Shown: positions 45,506-58,870, counted from the first letter of the stretch. The stretch is 64,000 nucleotides of DNA from Thalassia testudinum (GCA_037157565.1 JAZHRO010000063.1:154244501-154308500), one strand, 5' to 3'. Notes: generated by a model not told the origin, from the letters alone. Program-made: numbers and translations.

Positions 45506-47245
45506 TGGCAAGCCAAGTGTGAATAAAACCCTAAATCCATGATTTTTTGGAAAACCTAGACTGACTAATGCTCTAAACCACTGAAGGTATCGATATATCA
45601 ACTTGTGGTATCGTGGAAGCATAAAAACACAAAACTTAGATGTTTCAAAATTTTTGAAGATCAACATTGAAAGAATGATAGAAACTTGATCAAGAGAATG
45701 AAAACAAAAACGCTTAAAGTCGGAACCACATAAGAGGAACTACTTTCCTCTGGTTTTAGGATCCCATGAGTCTAAAACTTTATACCTTAGCATGCTGTAG
45801 CACCACATAAAATGATTAATGCTTGAAAATAGTAATCTAGCATCCTATTTATGTTTACTTTTCTACCCGATGCTTTTTTATTTAATCAAGTGCTCTTTTT
45901 ATGGACTATTCAGCTTTGGAGGTGTTAAAATCGACAGAAGAAAATATTTACATGTAAATCCAAAAGCTAATCTTTTATATATCTCTGTTGCCTTTTTTGA
46001 GGTCAATTCTTTACACTCTACAGTTTGATTTTTTTTGCTATAGCAAGTGGTAATAAAATGCTTGAAGCTAGACGAAGGTTGTTATCTTTTGGAGTACGTA
46101 CAGGTGTCCCCTTGGGAGTTGAAAGAGCAACCAGTTGTGTTGAGCAAATTAAGGCATGACGTTGAGTGCGTATCCGAGTACGTGACTACGTGAGAGCATT
46201 TAGTCGGGGGTAGGGGGGCCGGGGGGGATATCGCGTGTGTGCTTGCTCATGCGTATCCTCTTTTCTGTCTTGTGCTAAAATCGCAAAACGTTTATTGCTT
46301 GTGCACTACCTAAAGCAAATTGAGAAATTGAGAAAGGTAACGTGCATGAGGAACAAGGAGGAATCATGCCTTTGTCTGGTTCGTCCAGGACTGAGAGTAA
46401 CTTTAGTGATGTGAGCATTTCCGGTGGTGGAAATTCTTTATTGGAAGTTTCCTTGACTTTGTCATGGGCCCCGATAACATATTGCTTCCTTTAAAGTCAG
46501 AAGGTACGTCATCATTGTACAATTCTTTATGAATATCTCGTACTTTTCATTTTTAATGAAATATTTTTTCTTAAAAGTAAAAAAGAACATGTACCTCATG
46601 TATTTTCATATCATGCAGTGTCGTCCATCATTCTTGATATGACATTCATGATATTCAACTTGATTGTAACTCATCACATCGCTTTTCATTGGTAGTGCTT
46701 GCAAATTAGCGGGATTCTCCTTTGAATTTGACACTAGTGAGATTTGAATTTTAAATCACACCTTAAAAAGGAGTCAGTATTTACCAGCAATGCTACAGTG
46801 TAGTTGTGACAGATTTTTGTGAGTTAAAAGGTTTGATGAACATTGGAAATGTAGGCATGATTTATGTGAAATGTAATTTCACACCATTATTTAGAATATG
46901 TCACGTCACTTATTGCTTGTAATAGTTGATTCACTATTTTAGAATAATACAATAAAAAAATTAATCAAATCTGAATAAACAAAATTTTAAATGAAACACT
47001 TTCAATTTTAAATCACATTAATTCATATATTATATCAAATCTATTACAACCTATCCACCACTGAACCAACTGTTTTTATAACTTAACACTTCTTAAAACC
47101 TAATCAATTCTAAACATTAACCCCATCAATTGGCAACTTTGGGTATGGCCTAGGAAGGAAGTAGGACTTATCTAACAAGGTTATGCATCTAAGAGAGGAT
47201 AAGGTTGGAGTATTGTTAAGAGTAATACAAGAAATCTACCAATGA
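45506..47245. other. Unassigned DNA with a possible exon scrap
   Basis: Mostly nothing recognisable. At about 46025-46045 a T-rich tract ending GCTATAG is followed by two overlapping open frames of about 35-50 codons (to about 46200). Neither matches a family I know and codon evidence is too short to choose. Confidence 0.3.
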
Positions 47246-47254
47246 AAATTTCAA

Positions 47255-47956
47255 GGGATTTTTACATAAATATCATTAAAATCTTTTAAAATTACTTAAA
47301 TAGCATTCACTTCACTATATTGTCAGTTATGCCATTGAAAAAGTCACGTCATTTTCGTATTTACACTATTAGTCATAGTCGTTAAAGCTTAATGATTTGA
47401 GATTGAAATGTAATAATTTTTTTTAGTCCTTAAAATTTATTTGTTTTATTTTCAAACCCCCTACCCAACTTCAACTCCCTCCAACCTTCGACCACCTCCT
47501 CTGCCCCCTCTTCGACAACCTCGCCATCCATGGCATCGACGATGGCGATCTCACCACCATCTCTAGTTGCCACTTTGCAACCCCATTGAGGAAGTGGTTG
47601 GGGTGGAGGATGTTGACGGAGGGGCGGAGGGACCTCCCACAAGAGGTGCCCACGAAGGAGGTCACAATGGGGAGGAGGAAGAACACAAGGAGGAGGGAGA
47701 AGAGAGCCATTAGTGGTGATTGATGATGGTTGAGTTGAGGTGGGTGGGAGGGTGAAAATAAAAAAAAATATACTTTAGAGACTAAAAAATAATTTTTAAT
47801 TACTTTTTAGCCTAAAATCGTTATTTTAATTATGACTATCGGAGTGACAAATACCAAAATAGTATGATACTTTTCGTGACATAACCAGCAATATAGTAAA
47901 GTGAATGACATTTACGATATTTCAAAAGGTTTTAGTGTCATTGATGAAAAAATCCT
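47255..47956. mobile_element. MULE-like transposon with long terminal inverted repeats
   Basis: Imperfect inverted repeats of about 205 bp, 47255-47457 and 47750-47956, start GGGATTTTTA and (reverse) AGGATTTTTT and share the CATTCACTT(C/T)ACTATATTG segment. Flanking 9-mers AAATTTCAA (47246-47254) and AAATTCGAA (47957-47965) agree at 7 of 9, as expected of an old Mutator-type 9-bp duplication. The interior (about 47458-47750) is abruptly GC-richer and no transposase is present. Confidence 0.75.
47471..47710 (-). pseudogene. Possible captured gene fragment inside the MULE
   Basis: A 79-codon frame starts MALFSLLLVFFLLPIVTS, which looks like a secretory signal peptide, and continues without a recognisable domain. 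Its GC content differs sharply from the TIRs. This is the pattern of Pack-MULEs, which carry host-gene pieces. It could also be chance. Confidence 0.35.
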
Positions 47957-47965
47957 AAATTCGAA

Positions 47966-48301
47966 TGATAGTAGGAGTAATTCTACACTTATGTTCATCA
48001 ACACATAGTGTAAACCTCCTCCAAAGCACTAAAGACAACCATAGCCATCACCAAGTTTGTAGCCCGTAATCGAAATTAGAGAGTTGATTAGGGACCCCCT
48101 CCTTCGCACAACACTTTCACACACACTGATAGTTGGTAACCGTCAGTATAGGTCAAAATGATTGTCACTATAGCTTGAAGCACCTATTTTGATGATCACT
48201 TTCACTATTCTCTTAAAAGGCATCACTTAGGGTACATCGATGGTAAAAACTGTTGATGATGTATGAAGTCCTACAGTGACGGTCAACTTTGCAAGGTTGT
48301 A
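47966..48301. other. Unassigned DNA
   Basis: Short GTGACGGTCA/ACCGTCA-like motifs near 48150 and 48275 may be remnants of another DNA transposon. Nothing firm. Confidence 0.3.
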
Positions 48302-50985
48302 TGTAATGACCCTATTCCCAAGTCCCTACGAGACACGAGAATCGGACTGACTCGACTAAACCCAAGACCTGGTCGTCCAACGAGGAAGTAACCAAAAGAG
48401 CAGTAAAATAAACCACATTCAACATGAATATAACTAACAGTAAGAAAATACAGTAGTAAGTAAAGAAACCACTACAGTATGTACCACCACAACAGTAGAA
48501 CAACATTCATAACATAATATGAACTGCATGTAAAGAAAAGTACAACGGAAACAAGAACTACTCACTACAGTGGAACCATAAAGAGGTACAAGAGAACAGT
48601 GGTAACTCTACTGGACCCTACTCGGCCCAGCGTCCTCTACAGCCGCTGACCCTGGCTGCTCAACACCTGGTCCTGAAAGGTAACGAGTGTAACACGTCAG
48701 CAAAACGATGAGTAGAGTGGCAACTAAAACAAAAGAACAGTAGAGTGTACAGTAGCTGTTATGTTCTGTTACTTTCTTTAATTACGTCTTTCTATTTTCC
48801 CACAATTTATCTATTTCTCAGATCCTTCACTTGATCTCGAATGTTCCTCGTGGGAATGATCTTGATTGCAGTCTTTTTCGAATAGTAGAAGTAGCATGTG
48901 GTGCTCTCCTGGCCGGGAGAGTCCCCCATGGTGATCCTACTCTCAGTCAACCACCCCAAGGTCACGGACAAGCGTAACGGTGACTACGGCACGCGCGGTA
49001 AACGCACGGGTAGCTAACCTGCACTAGCACGCGATCAGTCATTTCCGTTAACGGGTGCGCCCAAAGCACAGCACGGAACCAGTACAGGGCAGAGCCCTCT
49101 CAGTAACAGGGGTCCAACCCCTCCACAGTAACCAAACAGGGGTCTTGCCCCTCCACAGTCCGCGCACCCTCGCCTGACTACCCTGGTTTGCCCCAGTGGG
49201 CCTAACAAGTCGGTGTAGGAGGCTAGCAGAACCCCGGGGCCCGTGGGGTAGCTAGCACCTCCCTACACTAGTAGCTCTCCTCGGTACTACGTACACGAGG
49301 GCCAGCAAGTCGGTACAAAGTGGCCAGTCCTAACCTCGGGTCCCTGGGGCGGCTGGCTCCGCTCTGCACTAAACAGGGGGACAGTTGCTCTCCTTGGTAC
49401 TCCATACTCAAGGGCCAGCTCACTTCCCCAATTCTATTCCATTCACTTTCCAGGAGTTCTACTCCTAATTCCCCGTAGGGTTCCAGCTCTTTAACTTAGC
49501 GCATTCCGGTTTCACCTTTCCAGTTTCACGTTCATACATCTCATATTCTTAATCATGTTCATTTATTCATAACAAGCAGCTATTTAAAGGAATTTACAGG
49601 CAGCTATTATTTCTTTTCCACATTTTCAAGATTGCAGTGTTCACATATTCCACTAGCTTTCCCCATCCTAGGATTCATGTCATATCCTAGGATCTATCAT
49701 ACAATCTAGTTTTCCAGCCCTAGGATTTATGCAACACCCTAGGATCTATCATTCAATCTCGTTTCTCATTCCTAGGATTCATGCAATGTCCTAGGTTCTA
49801 TTTATGGTTCCATAATTTAACAGATTATGCTAATAAACTTAAATGCCACTCTACCGGTTATAACAGGAGTACTGGGGGCGTGGTCGGGAATCCCGCGTTC
49901 CTCCGCAACCCCTGAGACTTCAATGGAACAGGGTCCTATCACAAGGAATTTCTCAAAACAGTATACAGCTACTGTAGATGGGTAGAGGATGTAATCCCGA
50001 AAAGCACGCAACTCGAAACGTGGAAAACGGACCCCGAACGGGCCCTAAACGGGTCGAAAACGACGAAACAGTGCAAAATCAGACGTCTGGAACTTATTCC
50101 AGACATCTTAAAAAGTGGATCAGAAGTTACCTTGCTCTGCGTGGTCTCTCAGACGTCTAGAAGCCTGTGGGGGCGTCTGGCCTAGTTCCCAGACGTCCGA
50201 TGGTCACCCAGGACGTCTGGAAGTTGTTCCCGTCATCTGGCACTGCAGCCAAACGTCTGATTCGCGTTGGATGCGAATCTCAGAACCTGCGCGTACCCAT
50301 TTCCTCTCTCTCTTAGTACGGTCAGTCGAAGAAAATGAAGAAGCGGAAATAACTCACCTTTCAGACGTCTGGATAGTCTTCGAGATGTCGTGCCCGTCAT
50401 CTGGCTAGAAGCCCAGACGTCTGATTCTGGAAAGGTTTCCAGAACCAGGGAGCAACTCGCCCTCCGCTCACGACGCCCGGTTGTGCCGCGTCTCGTCTGC
50501 CTGCTGCTCAAGCTGCAGTAGTCCCCCCCGCGTCGCTCCACGCCCGCTGCGCCCCCCGCCGGCCGGCCCTAGCAGCCCCGGTGAGCTCGCCCTCACGGCC
50601 GGGCGCCTCTTCCATGCGCAGCACCTCCTCCAACGCTCACCGCGGCTGTCGCCGCCGTCGCTTACTCGTGCTCACTCTCATGCACTGGCTGGAAGGAGAA
50701 GAGGAAGGGGGCGGAGGTGACGGGAGTGAGGGAGAGGGCGTGGCCTTTTAAGGCCACATGAGGAGGAGAGAGAGAGCGGACAGGGTGGGTCTGCGGCTGC
50801 AGGAGAGAGGGAAAAAGAGAGGGAGAGAGAGTGTAAGTAGGTCTGCGCGCTCAGGCGCGCAGACAAAACACACGTGCCAAAAATAACCGATTCCCAGACA
50901 TCTGGAAGTGGTTCTAGACGTCTGGTAAGACGTCTGGGCCACCTCCCAGATGTCTTAAAAGACGTCTGAAGCCGCGTTTGTAACA
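48302..50985 (-). mobile_element. D2: solo LTR of the D family
   Basis: 2684 bp, flanked by TTGTA at 48297-48301 and 50986-50990. Its + start TGTAATGACCC matches the reverse complement of the D1 end. The GACGTC arrays are in the D1 layout: 50082/50102; 50152, 50172, 50192, 50212, 50232, 50252; 50364, 50384, 50396, 50416; and the terminal 12/20 array. No internal region or PBS. Some motif CpGs are now TpG or CpA, so it is older than D1. Confidence 0.92.
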
Positions 50986-50990
50986 TTGTA

Positions 50991-52120
50991 CAATCTGGTG
51001 TCCACCCAATAGTGAGGATTGGCTTGGATCTGTTACCAATAATTTATTATGTTGGTGTAACACGTATATATTTACCAAAAAAAAATTATTGACAGAATTG
51101 ACACTATAGACAAAAAAGTGGGGATTTTATTATGACATTTTTATCTGTTACTACAAATAAGTCTTACATGTAATCTTGTTTGATATTCTTACTACAATAT
51201 ATACCATCAATGCCCTATTCCTGTTAAACATAGATTATATATTATGAATAAATAAAATTTCCAATATAGATAGTAAAAAGTCATCTAACTTAATTAACAC
51301 AAATTTGTCAAATTATCTCCTACAACAATTTTCAAATGTAAGCATTGAAATAAAAAGAATTCAATATAACTAAAATATCTTCCATCATTACCCACTTGAA
51401 AATATGACCTTGGTTCGAACACCAATAGCAACAAACGCTCAACACCTTAATCACCTCTATGAACAAGAAAATAGAAGTCTATTTTTAAATTCCAAAGCTT
51501 TAATGTGTTCATATTTGGATCGTAGCATCATCCCTACTACAAAGTGTGTGCCCAGTTCCCTTCCACACAATCAGATGCAATTTATACTTTATTCAGATGA
51601 TCAACACCTGAGCTACAACTAATAAAAATATAAGCTATGCATTCTTAGTTATTAATAGGTCAGAGAAAAGTGAGTGCTAATACATTGCAATTACCACTTG
51701 TACTAGCTTGGCCAAATGGCCACACTGTTTTCATCACCATTCCTCTTAGAACTACTTATGATATAATTACTTTATCAATCAGAAAAATCTCTCTATATAA
51801 GTATAAGACTGTAATTAGTTTGGTTACAAATAAATAACATGATCGATGGATGTTATTCTTATGCATCCTTCTTGCAATTTATACACCATGTCATTTTGTT
51901 TTAGAAATAATTAACCGAACATCCTAGGATGAACATAACATTTCCTCAAAATTCAAATTACAAGTTGCATCACTATCATAAACAGGAAAGAAAGTAATGC
52001 CATGTAATCATTTATAATTCTTTTGTCCTTAAAAACCTCTCATTTCTTTATTTGAATAAAAGAAATTCAAGATGTGTAAAGATTAAGAAATGGATGCTCC
52101 ATCTTGGAACCAGAAAAGGA
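50991..52120. other. Unassigned AT-rich DNA
   Basis: No gene or repeat recognised. Confidence 0.5.
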
Positions 52121-52191
52121 TGCACTAGCTGGGAATCAAACCTAGGTCTGTACGATGGAATGATACTATTCTACCACTAAACCACTGGTGC
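52121..52191 (-). pseudogene. tRNA-Gly relic (GCC-type body, anticodon now UCC)
   Basis: 71 nt, the length of plant tRNA-Gly(GCC). It retains GCACCAGTGG at the start, TAGTGGTAGAATAG in the D arm and GATTCCC in the T loop region. The anticodon loop reads ATTCCAT. One mismatch each in the acceptor and T stems and one at the top of the anticodon stem argue against function. No CCA is encoded, as expected for a nuclear gene. Confidence 0.7.
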
Positions 52192-53625
52192 TATTCATAT
52201 TTCATGAACCTAAAATAGCACAAACTAAGAGTATGTAGCCAGAAGATGAATAATCCCAAAGTCATTCGTAATCATTTTGAAATAATAATGACATAAAGCT
52301 TTAATATTGAAAGAAATGATATGAAAAAAAGAGTTTTTGACTCCTACAACATCCTAAATAGGGTTGTCCAAGTAACTTGCACATTCAAGATTTTGAACTT
52401 TGATTGTCCTAATGACCATGATTTGGCATTTCATGAATAAAGTCATTTATCATCAAAAGGGAAATGTGAAATGAAATCACTTTATGATTTCGTAGAATTA
52501 TCCAAAGAGAAAGATGGAAAAACATCATTCTATAGTCCTATACACATCAACCTCTTAATATGTCTTTTACTCAACATTACTCGTCAACTCATTTACCTAA
52601 GCAAACAACAAGCAAACAAATAATCTATATCTTCTACATGCTCATCTATCTTCCTTGTTATCTAAATCAAGGTAGGGCCAAAGTGGATGGTGAAAAATAT
52701 GAGCTTGTTGTACATTAAAGTTAATTGCTCATCTATATATTCTTTTTTGTTTTGTTTTTTTTTTAATTTCTGTTCAATGAATCTTTGCATACTAGCATGC
52801 ACCAAGTGATGACACTTAAATAATTCACTTCAATAATGTAGATGCATACAAAATAGGGAGTCAAAATTTATTGAAAATCAACCATTTTTAGATATTGAGA
52901 TATTTCATGCAATTTTTACACAAGACCTTGATTAATATTAAGTTCCATTAAAGGCTCTTATATGCAATCCTACACACAAATTAGTGAAGTCTAAGGTCTC
53001 ACAACACACTTAACAAAACTCAGTAGACCATTAGAGGAACTAGTGTACACTACCTTTTCTTTTTCACACGAAAGTTTTATTTTGTGATTTGGGAAGTCAT
53101 ATAAAAGTTCCCCTTGGAAAAGAGATAGCTTCATTCCATTAGCATTTTGGTCGGCCGTGAATGAAAGTATTCAAACCTTACTAATCTTCATAACTGATAT
53201 AGTACTTTATCTCATTAATCTCATGATCCCCTAAACAAAACAACAATGAGAAACATAGGCAGGAACTTCCACACAGCAACAGTACTTCCCCACCTTCCAA
53301 TCTTCGAGAAAGACAAATGTCTTGCCTATAGAACCCACCTGCGAACTAGTCCTTACTTCCAGAAGAGGGGACACCTAACCTACACAAGTGTAGAAAGAAT
53401 TTTTTCCACTAACAATGAATCCATGCAGAGCAACTACAGCATGTAGATCGATATACAATCTACAAAATAGGTCATTCTTTTTGGTAAATGATGATCAGTA
53501 GAAGAAACACTCTGCAACAATCATATCATAATAGAAAAAAGAGAGCTTTAACCACTCTATAAGCAAAAGAGACAGTACCAAATTCAGTTTATTTGTTCAC
53601 CCTAAGCTAGCTCACACCTGACTTA
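52192..53625. other. Unassigned AT-rich DNA
   Basis: No gene or repeat recognised. Confidence 0.45.
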
Positions 53626-54540
53626 CCTAGTGCAAGCATCAAGATATGTCCATGTGCCCAAGGCAACACCCCTTGACACTATTTTACACAAGGAAATATC
53701 CAATTTCCCTTCTCTAAATAGGTCAACTATCGTATTTAAAGAAGTCGCTCAAGATTATCAACCAGCATCAAAGATTCCAGTGAAATGAAGAACCAAGACA
53801 CCATGTATTTTTTCGCATCCCTCAGACAAGACCAGTTGTAAGTATAGCTTTTGATCCGGTAGTTGACATAATTGTGCTCAAGGAGTTGTGGTAGCTCGAC
53901 AATTACATGCTCAAATGTGCAGACTAAACCATTGCCTAATAGGATGAGACACTGTACAGGACCTTGTGCTTGTATAGCCTCTCAAATGCAGCTACTATTT
54001 CGTCTATTGAATCTTCCTAGCCTTTCATAGCTTCAATTTGTAAACAAAGAATCACTAGCTAGGATAAACTTGCATAAGCCAAATGTCAAACTGTTGTCTT
54101 AGAAGTCAACCTCAAGAGGTGACCACGCTGGCTTATGGGGTACATCAACATTGAATTTGGTTTAATTTTTACTAATCATATAACCTCTCTAGATTTCCAA
54201 ACTTTTGTGTTTTCCTTTGCTCCTACTAATGTATGCTCATTCTTCAAATTTTGCAACTAGTATGCCATTTCATGTCAAACTATGAATACAAAGGAAACTT
54301 GGGCTTACATGTATCATAAAGTTCTCCCTATAGAGAAAATGTTACATGAAATATTAGGTAGATCTATGTGTACTAAATGATCCTTTTTATGCATTATGCA
54401 GACATAATTGATAGGAGAGATTAGGACTATTCGAACCTCTTGCACAAGTCTAAAGCGAGCTTGGCTCCAATAGTAGCCTCTTCATGGTTATCCTTCACAT
54501 CAAAATTAACAATAAGCACTATTTTCATTAGAGCATTCGC
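53626..54540 (-). pseudogene. Exon-like fragments of an unidentified host gene
   Basis: Three short minus-strand stretches have protein-like composition, in order: 54540-54436 (VNFDVKDNHEEATIGAKLAL), about 54017-53938 (EDSIDEIVAAFERLYKHK) and about 53749-53626 (RGVALGTWTYLDACTR followed by a GTAAGT donor-like sequence). Stops separate them, and the first ends in a stop after KRFE. I do not recognise the family. They may be exons of a decayed gene or a captured fragment. Confidence 0.35.
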
Positions 54541-55326
54541 CTAGTTGTGCATATCTACAAGGACTACATTTCCCCTATCAATATGCATGTCCAGGCAAAG
54601 ACTATTGGGCAAGACCAAGGCAGTTGCAATATCAACATTATTAAAGAATTTCAAAGATATGCTCGATTATCTCATTTGATAGAAGATGTTTCACACCAAA
54701 ATCTTTCACAAATATTCACTAGGGACCCTTGTAGCCCCTAAAAATAGATATGTATATAAGAAAAAGACCAATAGACACTATATTGAATGAAGTTTATTTT
54801 TCATTTTTCAATACAAGCATACAAACTCAGCAATTTTCTTTGAGCCTAAAATGAAGAAGACCATTTGTATTAAATGACCAATAGACACTTAAAATTCATT
54901 TCTAGTGATCGGACAAAAATACGTGATTGGGTAAAAATCTTTACATGTCTATTTCTGAAGTAGTTAACAAGGTAATGTTCCTAAACCTAGGAATCATGAC
55001 CCTTAGCAAGTTCACAGGCAAATAATACTTAAACCAACCAATGGTGCTAGGCTACGACATCTTTTATATATCAATCTAGTCTCCTAAAGAATCATCAATT
55101 AAAGAGAAAATCAAGTTTCAACTTTAGAATATTCATCTAGTTGCACAATTCCACACAGCACATGGTAGAGCACTTTTTAGAAATAGAAGGAACAGCCATC
55201 TATCAAGAAAAAATCATCATTCTATGACCTAATAGAAAACTACCACTCAAAAAAAGGACCTGCAAATTAAAACATTTCAACCTCTGATTTTTCTCTTTTT
55301 TTGAAAAATCTCTCACAGGCACTTGA
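54541..55326. other. Unassigned AT-rich DNA
   Basis: No gene or repeat recognised; the stretch ends at the CTTGA duplication of D3. Confidence 0.45.
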
Positions 55327-58061
55327 TGTTACGACCCGATCCCATATCCCTATAGGACTCGAGACCGACCCGCTTAGACTAATCCCAAGACCTAGTCGTC
55401 CAATGAGAAATAACCAAAATTAGGAAATAAATCACAACCACACATGTAATATAACTAAGCAGAAATAAATAAGGGATAGTAAAAGAAACAGAGCGAAATG
55501 GTCCATCAAAGTTACAAGCCATCATAACTACGACGGAGAAAAGTACAGCTAAAAGTACTAAAGCAGTATTACATAGAACAAAAAAAATACTCACTACTAC
55601 AACAGGAGCTAAGGAAAAATCGTAAGGACGCAGCTAAGGCTGGGCTCGACTAGGCCCAGCTCCCTTTGCAGCCGGTGGTGCTGGCTGCTCAACTCCCTAA
55701 CCTAAACAAGATTATAAAATTTTTGGAGTCAGCGAACGCTGAGTAGGGTGGTAATTTATCCATTTACATGTAATTAAAGCAAGTAATTAATTTATGCAAT
55801 TAAACAACTATCCCATTTCATTTAGTTTAACCAAGTACTGCTAGTTTGTTGTTCCTTTATTTACTTAAACATTTCTTGATCTGGCCTGTTCCTCACGGAA
55901 ACGATCTTGATTGCAGTCTTTTCCATGATGTAGGAGGTACACATGGTGCTCTCTTGTCTAGGAGAGTCCCTCATGGTAATCATACACCCAGTCAACCACC
56001 CTGAGGTCACGGTCACGACATAGCAGTGACTACGGCACGTGTAATAAGCGTACGGGTAGCTATCCCGCACTGCCACGTGGTTAGTCGTTTCCACTAACGG
56101 GTACACCTAAAGGTACAGCATGGAACAGTATAGGGCTTTGCCCTCTCAGAATAGGGGTCTCGCTCCTCAGAACAGAACAGGGATCTCACCCCTCCACAGT
56201 CTACGTACCCTCGTCTGACTATCCCGGTTTGCCCAGTGGGCCTAACAAGAGTCGGTGTAGGGCGGCTAGTCCTAACCCCAGGCCCTCTAGGGTGGCTTTC
56301 TCCCTCCCTATACTAAGTAGCTCACCTCGATACCACATACATGAGGGCCAAACTGAGTCGGTGTAAAGTGTCTAGGCCTGACCTCGGGACTCATCCCAAC
56401 GGGTAGCTAGTACCCCTCTACAATAAAGTGATAGTGGCTCTCCGTAGTACCGCATACACAAGGGCCAGCTCACTTCCCATCTACAGGAGCTCTCCTCCTA
56501 ATTCCCCATAGGGTTCATGCTGATATTCCTTTCGTTTCATTTTCTAGTCCTTCAGATTTCTTTATTTATATTACCGATTCCATTCTTAAAATAGGCAGCT
56601 CGTGATTTTCTACTGAAAAGATATCATAATAAATAACCAGTACATTTGCTAGTATTTAAAGTTTTAAAGGCATCTCAAGTACACGGTTTAACTCAATCAT
56701 ACTCATTTGTTCTTGCCCTAGGTTTCATGCTCATCCTAGGGTTCTGCATGTTCTCAAGTATATAGTAGAGCTCAAGCCATACTCATCTGTTTCTACCCTA
56801 GGGTTCATTCTCATCGTAGGGTTTATTCAAGTTATTCTAAGCATGCAGTTCATTTATTTAAATCATAATATTAATGTAAACCACTCTACCGGTAAATACA
56901 TGAGGAATGGAGGCTTGGATCGTAGATCTCGTCACCTCCGCAGCTCCTGCGTACTCGACTAGATGGAGACCTATACAATTGACCATCCACATCAAACGTG
57001 TCCAAAACTATATATAAGTGGCACTAACTCGTAGAGAAACTCAACCGAAAAACAACGGTACTTCGTTTGCGGAAATTCGATCCCATTTAGGCCCTAAACG
57101 GGCCAAAAACATTTACACTGTCCAAAATTAGATGTCTGGGTCTAATCTCAGATGTCTTAAAAGACATCAACACTTACCCTGGGTCCCATGCAGCTACCTC
57201 AGATGTCCAGACCCCTCCGCGATCGTCTGAGGAGTGTTCCAGAAGTTGGACTCTTCTTCCGGTCATCTGGAGGTTCGATCAGACGTTTGGCGACGTGTCC
57301 AGACATCCAAAAGCACCTCGAAGGGTGCACCCCGCACCTTTCCAACGGCCTGCTCCCTACGTACGTATGCACAGTCCTCAGAAAATGTTGGACAGGATCC
57401 CTGCGGTGAGGCCTGCATGGTGGTAACTACACAAAAGTACATACTTTAGCACAGAGTGTGCTTTCAGATGTTTGGCTTCAGCTTCGGACATCCTTCCGCT
57501 ACTCCAAACATCTGGGATGTGCTCCAAACGTCTGATATTGGAAAATTTCCAGTACATAGAACCTCCAAGAGATTCTCCTCGAAGCGAAACCCCTCTGTGT
57601 CGCCCGCTGCTATGATGTCGGCAGCTTTAGGAGGCCATGAGCCACTTCCGCGAGCTCCTCCTCCTCGAGCACGAGCCCCTTCGAGCTCCTCCCACACTCT
57701 CAAGGCTCCCTTGCAAGCTCCTCCTCTCGAGCTCTCCTCTCCTCCACCTTCATGTCCCGTCTCTCTCTCTCAGCTTCCTCTCCTCTCGTCGCGTTGGAAG
57801 GAAGGGAGAAAGGAAGGATGGAGGTGGTGGCTGGTGAAGATGGATGGAGTGGCGTGGGAGAGGGGGGTTTAAATAGATAGAGGGTTAGGGTTTGTGGTGA
57901 GGAGAGGGGGTGAGTGCGTGCGCAGTGCGCGCACTGAAAAAGAACAGTAGGTCTGGTTCTTCTACTTTCAAACGTTTGATCCTCCATCCAAATGTCTGGA
58001 CAGATGTCCGACAGCTCATCCAGACGACTTAAACAACCCAAAAGGTCCACGGGTCATTTCA
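55327..58061 (-). mobile_element. D3: old solo LTR of the D family
   Basis: 2735 bp, + start TGTTACGACCCG, flanked by CTTGA at 55322-55326 and 58062-58066. The arrays keep register: 57131/57151; 57202, 57222, 57242, 57262, 57282, 57302; 57467, 57487, 57507, 57527; and 57971, 57991, 58003, 58023. Most sites are decayed to GATGTC, GACATC or AACGTC, consistent with loss of methylated CpG. It is the oldest of the three. Confidence 0.9.
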
Positions 58062-58439
58062 CTTGAATATTTCTCATGTTATGTTTCCGGGAAAAGGAAT
58101 GTTTCTGATGTTCCCTTTCAAAAAAGTATATACTTATGATGTTTTGCTATTCATGAAAGAAATGAAAAAAAGGATAGCCAACAACATTGTAGCCTTGTAG
58201 AAATCATAAAAAGATGGAAAATGCATGATAAATTCTAAAATCTTCTCTTAAAATTACATACAAGGTGAAAATGTAAAAGACAGTAAAATTAGATGGATAA
58301 CAACTACCTAATATAGTGATACCCAATAGATTTTTTTAGTAGAATCAGATGACTAACACTAGTGTTGTACAACAAGTCATGAATACGGCATAGTTCACCA
58401 AGTAAAGGCTCAAGTAGGAACCAAAAATAAAAATCTAGA

Positions 58440-58870
58440 CCAATAAGTCTAACCCTTCAACTAGCCCTTCTATGAGCATGACCATATCATCTACATATTG
58501 TAATAGGGGAACCATGAGTTTGGAATCTAGCACTCCAATAAAGCTAGAACCTAGAAAATAGCCCAACACCACATGCAGCATTCAAGTAGACCATTGATGC
58601 ATCATCAACTAGGAAAGAAAACAATGGGACCAACAGACACCCCTACCAAACGTGCCCTCTAGGCTATACCTAATTTCCTATCATATTCCCATTAAGAAGA
58701 ACCAAGGAGGATGTGATAATAACACATCTTTTCATTTACTAAATCCATGGTTCCAAGAATCCTCTCTACCAGTGAAGACTAGAGAGAAGACCAATTAATG
58801 AAGTATGCCTTTGAGAAGTGAACCTTAATAAAATGGCCTTCATTAATTACTATGCAACTCTAACATTCCC
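58440..58870 (-). pseudogene. L1-type LINE reverse transcriptase relic
   Basis: Minus-strand translation in shifting frames gives LLQYVDDMVMLIEG at about 58500-58460, the catalytic xxDD box of an L1 reverse transcriptase. Upstream (higher coordinates) pieces resemble the VDF-KAYD-V-W region (KVHFSKAYFINWSSL near 58840-58800) and VPLFSFLVDD near 58625. Stops and frameshifts are frequent. The 3' tail and target duplication were not found. Confidence 0.6.

Noticed and set aside
46366..46494. Small ATG frame starting MPLSGSSRTESN
   Set aside because: 43 codons in low-copy DNA, no homology I recognise, no promoter or splice support.
48100..48290. CACTA-type subterminal repeats
   Set aside because: Only two or three short GTGACGGT-like motifs, no CACTA ends and no duplication found.
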